Positions 1 through 6,700 of a stretch of 8,309 bases of DNA are shown piece by piece. The position numbers were made by a program, and so were the translations under genes. Location: positions 18,942 through 27,250 of the forward strand of contig CAJTSN010000002.1 in the NCBI GenBank assembly GCA_910578745.1. The letters run 5' to 3'. Numbering within the stretch: position 1 is the stretch's first letter; every line of letters begins with the position of its first letter. This stretch comes from an uncultured Bacilli bacterium (GTDB lineage: Bacteria; Bacillota_I; Bacilli_A; RF39; UBA660). Below the pieces are notes generated by a model. It was not told the DNA's origin, did no database searches, and saw nothing but the letters and a program-made list of their open reading frames with translations.

Positions 1-870
1 GCTAAATATAAAAATATTACTAAAGCATCTGAAATATTATTGGTTTCCCAACCTGCTATAACACAAACAATAAAAAAATTAGAAAGTGAATTAAATTATA
101 CATTATTTTATAGAACATCACGTGGTATGGAGTTGACGAAATATGGAGAGGAACTTTTTGAAAATATAAAAAGCAGTATAGAATGCCTAAATAGTTGTAA
201 AGAATCATTAGAAAAAATGGACAGTGAGGAGGTGAAAATACTTAGAATTGGAGGAGGTATTACACTATTAAAACATAATGCTTTAGAAGGCTTTAAAGTA
301 TTTAAAGAAAAATTTCCTGATGTGAAAATAGAAATTATAAAGGGAATCACGTCTGAACTTTTAACTGAATTACATGACAATAGAATCGACTTAGTCTTAT
401 TTAACATGCCTATAGGAACAGATGAAAATTTAGAGTATAAAGTTATAGAGACGATTCAAGATACTTTTGTTGCTAATGCAAAGATTTATGGAAATTTGAA
501 GAAGAAAAAGATGGGTATAAAAGAAATATCGAAATTGCCATTCGTTTTACAGTCAGAGGTATCTTCTTCAAGAAAATACCTAAATTCAATATGTAAAAAA
601 GATAATATAAAATTAAATAATGGTTATGAACTTGAAAGTTATGATTTAGTTTTAACCTTTGTGAAAGCTGGTTTAGGGATTGGATTTGTAAATAGAAGTC
701 ATATAGTAAAAGAACTAAAAAATGGAGAATTGTTTGAATTAAATCTTGATTATAAAATACCTACTAGAGAAATAGGAATTGCTTTTAATAAAAAGAATGG
801 GAATAATAAGTATATCCAAAATTTTATAAAAGCAATCGATAAAAATATAGATATAGCAAAAAGGGAATAG
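1..870 (+). CDS. LysR-family transcriptional regulator, 5' end cut by window edge
   Basis: Transcription factor with an N-terminal winged helix-turn-helix and a C-terminal effector-binding domain; regulators of this family usually act as tetramers on a divergent target promoter. The frame is open from base 1, giving 289 residues, so roughly 10-15 N-terminal residues lie outside the window. The TTG at 40 is internal to the HTH and is not the start. Visible: the HTH core (NITKASEILLVSQPAITQTI, then LESELNYTLFYRT) in residues 6-42, a linker helix to about residue 72, then a LysR substrate-binding fold with the typical opening LRIGGG and the late segment VKAGLGIGFVNR near residues 221-232. It ends at TAG with no clear terminator. 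The effector and target are unknown; the target is probably upstream and divergent. No downstream partner is visible, since decayed DNA follows. Codons are strikingly rich in ATA and AGA (impression, not measured). The family call is firm; the role is not inferable. Confidence 0.93.
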   Translation, partial: AKYKNITKASEILLVSQPAITQTIKKLESELNYTLFYRTSRGMELTKYGEELFENIKSSIECLNSCKESLEKMDSEEVKILRIGGGITLLKHNALEGFKVFKEKFPDVKIEIIKGITSELLTELHDNRIDLVLFNMPIGTDENLEYKVIETIQDTFVANAKIYGNLKKKKMGIKEISKLPFVLQSEVSSSRKYLNSICKKDNIKLNNGYELESYDLVLTFVKAGLGIGFVNRSHIVKELKNGELFELNLDYKIPTREIGIAFNKKNGNNKYIQNFIKAIDKNIDIAKRE

Positions 871-896
871 AGGCAATTATGTTTATACAAAAATAG

Positions 897-1022
897 ATTG
901 CTAAGTTTGGTAAAGAATTTCCATCAAGAAATTTAAGAACAATGAGAAAGTTTTATTTAAGTGAATCCCATTATTTAGAACTCATTAAAATGGATAGGGA
1001 ATCAAAAGAATTTTTGATTTAA
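897..1022 (+). pseudogene. Remnant of a YhcG/DUF1016-type PDDEXK nuclease gene
   Basis: A 41-codon open stretch lies between an in-frame TAG at 894 and TAA at 1020. Its translation contains FGKEFPSRNLRTMRKFYL followed directly by SHYLELIKMDRESKEF. In intact DUF1016/YhcG proteins (PDDEXK-superfamily nucleases often linked to restriction or defence loci) a motif like GKGFSRRNLxxMRxFYL is followed, after an intervening stretch, by a motif like SWSHYxELLKxxDxxxRxFY. Here both are present but fused, so the intervening part is deleted and the N-terminus and entire catalytic half are absent. There is no start codon with a ribosome binding site. The family match is from memory of the motif, not from a search. 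It marks a lost accessory gene downstream of the LysR gene. Confidence 0.6.
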
Positions 1023-1038
1023 ATGAATAAAAAAATGA

Positions 1039-1254
1039 ATTTATGGAATTGAAAACATTACAATTTATACTGTCGTTGGTGAAAAAATGCAATTTGATGG
1101 TGATTTAAGACGCAGAGATAAAGGAATAACCTATTTACAAGAAAACGAGTTCCTAGTATTGTATTTCCAAGTGTTATGAGTTCTTTACAAAACAGGCAAA
1201 TTTCAGTTAAACGGTAATGAAGATTTTAAGACGAATCAAATATATATTAGATAA
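1039..1254 (+). pseudogene. Unrecognised degenerate ORF with one internal stop
   Basis: One frame stays open from 1039 (after TGA at 1036) to TAA at 1252, broken only by a TGA at about 1180. It reads like protein on both sides: GENIxIYTVVGEKMQFDGDL-like text, then DKGITYLQENEF, and after the stop YKTGKFQLNGNEDFKTNQIY. There is no good start codon with a Shine-Dalgarno sequence. I do not recognise the family. The continuity of frame across the stop suggests a small gene, or the end of one, inactivated by a point change. A chance open frame in AT-rich DNA is the alternative. Confidence 0.3.
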
Positions 1255-1283
1255 AAACAATGCTCGTTCGCATTGTCTTTATC
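1250..1283. repeat. Long hairpin (14-bp inverted repeat, 6-nt loop)
   Basis: GATAAAAACAATGC (1250-1263) pairs with GCATTGTCTTTATC (1270-1283) around the loop TCGTTC, with a single A-C mismatch. It has no clear T tract on either side, so it is not a textbook rho-independent terminator. It sits between the degenerate ORF and the 3' side of the minus-strand ABC transporter gene. It could be a degenerate bidirectional terminator or the end of a small mobile element. Confidence 0.45.
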
Positions 1284-1483
1284 ATTTGGAATTGGAAAAT
1301 GTTCTTCATAAACAATTTATACTTCCTCTAAAGCTTTAGCAAAATTTTATATAATACATTCCTAAATTTTAGGGTTTGTTTCTTTTATACCTTTTTAATT
1401 TTTTAGCCTTTTGACCGATGAAATTATTGGGTTTATATCATAATGTTTTCTTTTTAAAATCCCTTGTAAATTTTATAGATATT
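1284..1483. other. Intergenic, no gene recognised, downstream of the ABC transporter
   Basis: AT-rich sequence following the stop codon of the minus-strand transporter. I see no intact gene. Two short perfect palindromes occur, CTAAAGCTTTAG at 1328-1339 and CCTAAATTTTAGG at 1361-1373. Neither is followed by a convincing T tract on the minus strand, so no terminator for the transporter gene can be assigned. Short protein-like stretches on the minus strand are broken by stops. Confidence 0.4.
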
Positions 1484-3217
1484 TTAAACGTTTAAGTCCT
1501 TTTCATATAAATTTCTATAAAAAGCACTTTTTGATAATAAATCCTTATGTGAACCACTCGAAATTATTTTACCATCATCTACAACAAAAATTTTATCACT
1601 ATCTATTACAGTAGATAGTCGATGAGCTACTATTAAAATTGTATATTCTCCTTTTAAATTTTCGATAGCATTTTGAATCTCACTTTGTGTTTCATTATCT
1701 AGAGCACTTGTAGCTTCATCAAATAGTATAATTTCCGTTTTCATGAGTAAGGCTCTTGCAATAGCTAGCCTTTGTTTTTGTCCGCCAGATAATATTACCC
1801 CATTTTCTCCTATCATAGTTTCGTATTTATTTGGTAAGGACATAATGAAATCATCGATACAAGCCATTTTGCAGGCATCTCGAATTTCCTTCATACTTGC
1901 ATTTTCTTTGGCTAAAAGCAAATTATCCTTGATAGAAAAATTAAATATATATGGATTTTGAGTAATGATTGACATATTGTTTCTTAAGGAATCACAGTCA
2001 AGATCGTTCATATCATGACCATCTAATTGTATTTTTCCTGCATCAATCGAATATAATTTGGTTATCAAACTAAATATTGTTGTTTTTCCAGCACCGCTTT
2101 TACCAACGAAAGCCACTTTTTGATTTGGTTTGATTTCAAAACTCATTTCGTTGATTATTTTTTTCTCTCCATCATAACTAAAGCTTACATGATCAAATAC
2201 GATATGTCCTGATAATTTTTTCTTCTTTCGTGTTCCAAAGTGTTCTTTACTAAATTTTTCATTCTCAATGATTTCATAAATTCGATCAGAGGCAACAACA
2301 AATTTTTTATTGTATTCGGCTAGATTAACGATTCCTGTTAGTAAATTTTTAATTTTAGGTTGGTAGTTATAAATGATTATAAAGGTAGGGAGTGTCAATA
2401 GGGATTTTTCATATAAGAAACAGCCAATGATAATAAATAGCAAATTACTTATTGCTCTTAAATTATTTTCAAAGTATTGATAGATGCTTCTAATACGAAA
2501 CATTTTTAGTTCTTCATTAGAAGATTCTACGATTTTATTTGTAACTTGTTTTAAGAGGGTATCATTTGCATTTAAGACTTTAATATCTCGTATACCTCGA
2601 ACGAGTTCCCCAATGAGTCCTGTTTTCTTTTCTTGAATTTTTCTTGCATTTCTTTGTACTTCAAATTGCTTACATAATCTTTTCTTATTTATTAGAAATA
2701 TACAAATGGAGGTTATGATTGCGTATACAAATAAATATTTATTTAATAGAAAGATCGCAACCAAAACACCAATATTGGATATGATATTGGAAAACCAATA
2801 TGTGTATTCCATGAACAGTCCTGATATGTCCTGTGTATCTTTATTTAATCTTTCTATAAATACGCCAGATGAGGCCTTGTCGATTTCCTTTATTTCTAAT
2901 TTTAATGTTTCCTTAGCGACGGCAGTCTGTAGGTTGATTAATGTTTTTTGATAAACTTTTTTATATAAACGTTCTTTAAAATAAAATGCAATGTATAATA
3001 TAAAATCAATACTAAATACGGCCAGTGCAGATAGCATTAATTGTCTCATTGCTCCATTGGTAATATTCAAAATAACTTTTGCAGAAATTAAAGGTAAAAT
3101 AGCACCAATTATTGCTTCTACAATACTAACAATTGCGTATCCTATTAAGTTCATTCTACATTCTTTGATATAGACCCATGTTTTGCTAAAATTCTTTAGA
3201 AATTTTGAATGCTTCAA
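1484..3217 (-). CDS. ABC exporter half-transporter, fused membrane and ATPase domains
   Basis: A 577-residue ATP-driven exporter subunit of the type IV (ABC-B-like) fold, expected to work as a dimer in the cytoplasmic membrane. Residues 20-300 form the membrane domain with about six hydrophobic segments (roughly 22-50, 60-82, 135-158, 160-177, 250-270, 272-285). Residues 335-577 form the nucleotide-binding domain: Walker A GKSGAGKT at 372-379, Q-loop Gln420, signature LSGGQ at 476-480, Walker B IILFDE at 496-501, D-loop SALD at 504-507, H-loop His532. All catalytic residues are intact. There is no C39 peptidase domain, so it is not a bacteriocin-processing exporter. It stands alone, which suggests a homodimer or a partner elsewhere; the substrate is unknown. 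The in-frame start is TTG at 3217-3215, immediately after an in-frame TGA, with AAAGGAG 11 nt upstream. A better-looking ATG at 3224-3222 is out of frame by one base, so the start is uncertain. It ends with TAA. Confidence 0.93.
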   Translation of the reverse strand: MKHSKFLKNFSKTWVYIKECRMNLIGYAIVSIVEAIIGAILPLISAKVILNITNGAMRQLMLSALAVFSIDFILYIAFYFKERLYKKVYQKTLINLQTAVAKETLKLEIKEIDKASSGVFIERLNKDTQDISGLFMEYTYWFSNIISNIGVLVAIFLLNKYLFVYAIITSICIFLINKKRLCKQFEVQRNARKIQEKKTGLIGELVRGIRDIKVLNANDTLLKQVTNKIVESSNEELKMFRIRSIYQYFENNLRAISNLLFIIIGCFLYEKSLLTLPTFIIIYNYQPKIKNLLTGIVNLAEYNKKFVVASDRIYEIIENEKFSKEHFGTRKKKKLSGHIVFDHVSFSYDGEKKIINEMSFEIKPNQKVAFVGKSGAGKTTIFSLITKLYSIDAGKIQLDGHDMNDLDCDSLRNNMSIITQNPYIFNFSIKDNLLLAKENASMKEIRDACKMACIDDFIMSLPNKYETMIGENGVILSGGQKQRLAIARALLMKTEIILFDEATSALDNETQSEIQNAIENLKGEYTILIVAHRLSTVIDSDKIFVVDDGKIISSGSHKDLLSKSAFYRNLYEKDLNV

Positions 3218-3228
3218 TTTTCATACAA

Positions 3229-3256
3229 CTCCTTTAAAATCGGGAATATTATAACA
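3229..3256 (-). promoter_or_regulatory. Extended -10 promoter and ribosome binding site of the ABC transporter gene
   Basis: Read on the minus strand, TGTTATAAT (3256-3248) is a perfect TATAAT with the TGn extension. No good -35 lies 16-18 nt upstream, which the extended -10 can compensate for. Transcription would start near 3241. The Shine-Dalgarno AAAGGAG follows at 3235-3229, giving a leader of about 20 nt. Confidence 0.6.
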
Positions 3257-3321
3257 GATTTTTTTAAAGAAAGATAGAACAATTTTCATAAATTCATCCG
3301 TTGGACGAACAGACTGTTACA

Positions 3322-3351
3322 TTGAATCCTGTGTCTATTTAAGTGGATAAT
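3322..3351 (+). promoter_or_regulatory. Candidate promoter for the adhesin operon leader
   Basis: TTGAAT (4 of 6 matches to the -35 consensus) and GATAAT (5 of 6 to the -10) are separated by 18 nt. Use of this promoter would give a leader of about 290 nt that includes the terminator at 3561-3588 before the first start codon. It is one of several weak candidates in AT-rich DNA. Confidence 0.3.
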
Positions 3352-3467
3352 ATGATGATTTTGGTGAGTCATTTTCTTTTATTTTTAATAAGAAAATGGA
3401 AGATTCGAAAGCCAATTTTCCTTTTCATGGAAGCAAATTGTGATTTGACTCTAGTAAGCTATTGACA

Positions 3468-3487
3468 TCTATGTTATTTCTATGTTA
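3468..3487 (+). repeat. Tandem 9-bp direct repeats TCTATGTTA, third copy at 3620-3628
   Basis: Copies at 3468-3476 and 3479-3487 are spaced 11 bp start to start, about one helical turn, so a protein could contact both on one face of the DNA. A third identical copy, with the same following TT, lies at 3620-3628 just before the ribosome binding site of the small ORF. The arrangement is operator-like, but no regulator is known. Confidence 0.45.
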
Positions 3488-3560
3488 AGCTAACTATGAC
3501 ATTGAGAGAATTCTCTTTGTTAACCATTTTATTTTGCCGTTTATCGGTAAATTTAATTTT

Positions 3561-3588
3561 TAGGAAAATTTATTTTCCTATTTTTTTT
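3561..3588 (+). terminator. Rho-independent terminator upstream of the adhesin operon
   Basis: TAGGAAAA (3561-3568) and TTTTCCTA (3573-3580) form a perfect 8-bp stem with a 4-nt loop, followed at once by eight T residues (3581-3588). The T tract makes it directional on the plus strand. No plus-strand gene precedes it within 2 kb apart from decayed ORFs, so it would act on a transcript starting in the intergenic region. It is either an attenuator in the adhesin leader or the end of a short untranslated RNA. Confidence 0.7.
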
Positions 3589-3650
3589 GCGTTTTTTGAA
3601 GGAATTCTAAATTTTTTTCTCTATGTTATTTGCAAGGAGGTGAGAATGAT

Positions 3651-3758
3651 ATGCGTTTGAATGAGGGAATTCTATATTTTTATATAGGTATACAACTCTT
3701 TTGGTTTTGTATTTTCCGAGTCGTGGGGACTATTTCAAAAAAGGAGGGGGAATTTTGA
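3651..3758 (+). CDS. Small putative membrane peptide, 35 residues, overlapping the adhesin start
   Basis: A 35-codon ORF starting at ATG 3651 and ending at TGA 3756-3758. It is preceded by a very strong Shine-Dalgarno AAGGAGG at 3634-3640, 10 nt from the ATG. A closer ATG at 3646 opens only a four-codon frame (MICV). The centre (ILYFYIGIQLFWFCIF, about residues 7-22) is long enough for one membrane segment, and the C-terminus is charged (KKEGE). Its TGA overlaps the TTG of the adhesin (TTGA), so its translation could deliver ribosomes to that weak start codon. The product is not recognised. It may be a functional peptide, or only a translated leader whose job is coupling. It could also be chance, since the adhesin's own ribosome binding site lies within its last codons. 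Confidence 0.45.
   Translation: MRLNEGILYFYIGIQLFWFCIFRVVGTISKKEGEF
3741..3757 (+). promoter_or_regulatory. Ribosome binding site that fixes the TTG start of the adhesin
   Basis: AAGGAGGGGG at 3741-3750 lies four nucleotides before TTG 3755-3757. The TTG opens directly onto a classical signal peptide. The last base of this start codon region overlaps the stop of the upstream small ORF, which suggests coupled translation. Confidence 0.75.
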
Positions 3759-6700
3759 GGAAAACAAAAAGTGTAATTTTATTATGTTGTAGTTTATTTT
3801 TTAGCTTTTTCTTATCTATGCATTCTACGAATGCTTTAGAATTTTCTTTGCAACATTCTGGCTACTATTATGAAATGAATCAACCTGAAGCAACGAATTA
3901 TGCTTCGTGGAAGTTAGATTATTATATGATAAATAATCAAGTGGCCTATTGTATTGAAACAGGTGTTGATGAAGGAGAGGCGATGGTCGAGGGAAATTGG
4001 GAAAATACGCATTTACCACAAGAAATAAAAGAGCGTATGTTACTTTTGGCGTATTATGGCTATAATTATCCAGGGCATGAAAGCGCTAATTATAGGGCAG
4101 CAACACAGGCTTTATTATGGGAAACGATTTTAGGAGACAATTCCAAAGTGACTTATTCAAGTGAACGATACGGAAATGGAAGTATATATAATGTCGATTT
4201 TGAAAAATCGAAAATAGAAAGTTTAGTAAAACGACACTATGATAAGCCAAGTTTTCAAGGAACAACTGTGACAGTTCAAATAGGAAAACAAATAAGTTTA
4301 GAAGATACGAATCAAGTCTTATCTAATTTCGATGTCACTTTTTCAAAAGGAGTTGATGTACAAATTCAGGATAATACATTGAAACTTACTCCTATGGAGG
4401 AAGGGGAATTGGTACTTACTTTTACAAAAAGAAAAAATTATTCTTCAAATTATAAGATTTTTTATGGGGATGCTGTCCAGAATATGTTGGTAGTTGGAAA
4501 TGTAGATGAAGTAACATTTCAAGTAAAAATTAAAGCAATCACTGGGAAAATAAGCCTTTCTAAGTATGATTTCGATACTGGAAAAGCACAGGGAAATGCC
4601 ACATTGGAAGGAGCCGTTTATGCAATTTACCGAAAAAGTGATGATGCCATTATGTCCTATATTCGGACAGATGAAAATGGCTATGTAGAAGCGGAAGGCT
4701 TTTACTATGATGAATATTATTTGAAAGAAATAGAACATAGTGAAGGCTATTTGCTAGATGAGACCACTTATTTTTTTGATTTTCATGATACAGCCCATGT
4801 ACATATGCATGTACCAGAAAAAGTGGTGAAGGGAAAGATAAGAGTTTTAAAGATTGATCGTGAAACAAACCTGTGCCAAAGTCCTGAAGGAACAACTTTA
4901 CAGGGGGCTCAATATGGGGTCTATGATACAACAGGTCGTTTAGTGGATACATTAACGATAGGCACAAATTGTATGGCGACATCAAAATGGTTGCCTTATG
5001 GAGTTTATGAAGTAAAAGAAATTACTCCTTCTTTAGGATATCAGCTAGATGAGACCTCTTATGAAGTTATATTACATACGGAGGATATTTTTGAAGTGGT
5101 ATCGAAAGAGAAGAGAGGAAGCGGAGTAATAGAAATCACAAAGCTTGATTATGATACAAATATGTGTCAAAGTCGTGGAGAAGCTACTTTAGAAGGCGCT
5201 AAATACGGAATATATGACCAAGATGGAAATTTAATTGAACAAGTAACGATAAATTCCACTTGTAAGGCAAGGTCGAAGGAACTTCCCTATGGAACTTATG
5301 AGGTACGAGAGATACAAGCATCGAAAGGATATCAGTTAGATGAATCCGTTTATGTAGTCAATATAGATTCTAGTGAAGTTAAAACGATTCTTTCTAAAGA
5401 AAAACGAATAAGGGGAAAGATTGAAATACTAAAAAAAGATAAGGACTTGAATCAATGTATAGGAAGTGGACAAGGAACTTTGAAAGGGGCCCAATATGAA
5501 ATTTATGACATAGATGGAATTTTAGTTGAAACTGTTACTATAGGAGAAAATTGTAAAGCAATATCAAAAGAATTGCCGTATGGGCATTATACAGTTAAAG
5601 AGAGTAAAGCTAGCACAGGGTATTTATTAGATACATCCATTTATTCTGTTTTTATAGAAGAGGAAGAAATCGTTTCGATGACTTCTTTAGAGACGATTAT
5701 AAAAAATGAAATCACTTTTTTTAAACAAATTGAAAAAACAAATGAGGATACTACGATTCAATTTTTCCCAGAGGAAGGAGTTACGTTTGAAATATATGAT
5801 AATGAAAATCATTTGTATAGAAGTGTTATAACCAATAAAGATGGGTTGGCAACTTTAAAGCTTCCTTATGGAAGGTGGAGAGTTCATCAAAAAAATACAA
5901 AAGAGGGTTACGAAAAAGTAGATGACTTTTTTATTTCCGTCAATTCTATTCAAGACGTTGGGTTATTTTATACACTTGTTGATAAACAAAGATTGGTTGA
6001 TTTACAAATATATAAGATAGATGCGGAAACAAAAAGTAGAATTGCTCTTTTGGGTACAACTTTTAGGATACTCAATTTAGATACCCATAAATATATTTCA
6101 CAGTCTATCGATGGTAGAATGTATGATTCCTTTGAAACTGATGCTACAGGGAAACTAGCGACTCCATTGAAACTTCCCATCGGAAATTATAAAATCGAGG
6201 AGATAAAAGCGCCTTCAGGCTATTTAATAAATGACCAAGGGGTTACTTTTTCAATCGACTTTAATGATTTAGAAGCAAGCACAACCGAAAACAAAAATTT
6301 TATCATTTCTTTTGAAAATGTTCCAATTAAGGGACAATTCATTATTCATAAAACAGGAGAAGTTTCCTTTGTAGAACATTCCTTTTTAGATATTCCTTTA
6401 GAAAATGTAGTTTTTGGTATTTATGCACAAGATACAATTTTCTTAAGTGATCAGCAATCCGTACATTATAAAAAAGATGAACTTGTAGATACAATAGTTA
6501 CGCAAAAAAATGGAAAAGGGAGTAGTAAATTGCTACCTATTGGAAAATATTATGTAAAAGAAATTGAAACACATCAAAATTACAATTTAGATACAACCGT
6601 CTACTCTTTTGAAATTAAACAAATGGATGCTGCAATACCTATAGTGTATGTGTATCATACAGTAAAAAATCAATTAAAGAAGGGAACTTTAGAAATTATC

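Larger units (their letters stand above)
3257..3560. other. Divergent intergenic region with dyads and weak promoter candidates
   Basis: This separates the minus-strand transporter promoter from the plus-strand adhesin operon. It contains an inverted repeat CATTTTCTT/AAGAAAATG (3370-3378 and 3390-3398), a palindrome AGAGAATTCTCT (3505-3516), and two of three copies of TCTATGTTA. Plus-strand promoter candidates are TTGAAT (3322-3327), 18 nt, GATAAT (3346-3351), and more weakly TTGACT (3447-3452), 19 nt, TATGTT. No known riboswitch or T-box consensus was recognised. A 37-codon ORF at 3352-3465 has no ribosome binding site and is not called. Confidence 0.4.

Noticed and set aside
1328..1373. Short palindromes CTAAAGCTTTAG and CCTAAATTTTAGG as terminators of the ABC transporter gene
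   Set aside because: Stems are AT-rich and short, and no T tract follows on the minus strand.
3352..3465. A 37-codon plus-strand ORF in the intergenic region
   Set aside because: No ribosome binding site, no recognisable protein features, and the nearest promoter candidate would start transcription at or after its ATG.
3257..3650. Known riboswitch or T-box in the adhesin leader
   Set aside because: I could not match any conserved core, such as the T-box GGTGG stretch or the c-di-GMP aptamer consensus. Only the terminator and possible alternative pairings are visible.
3701..3754. Upstream extension of the adhesin to a TTG at 3701
   Set aside because: No ribosome binding site there; the extension puts 18 polar residues ahead of a textbook signal peptide, while TTG 3755 has a strong Shine-Dalgarno sequence.
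4445..4985. Minus-strand ORFs of about 100 codons inside the adhesin gene
   Set aside because: They are shadows of the repetitive coding sequence, with no ribosome binding site or protein-like composition.
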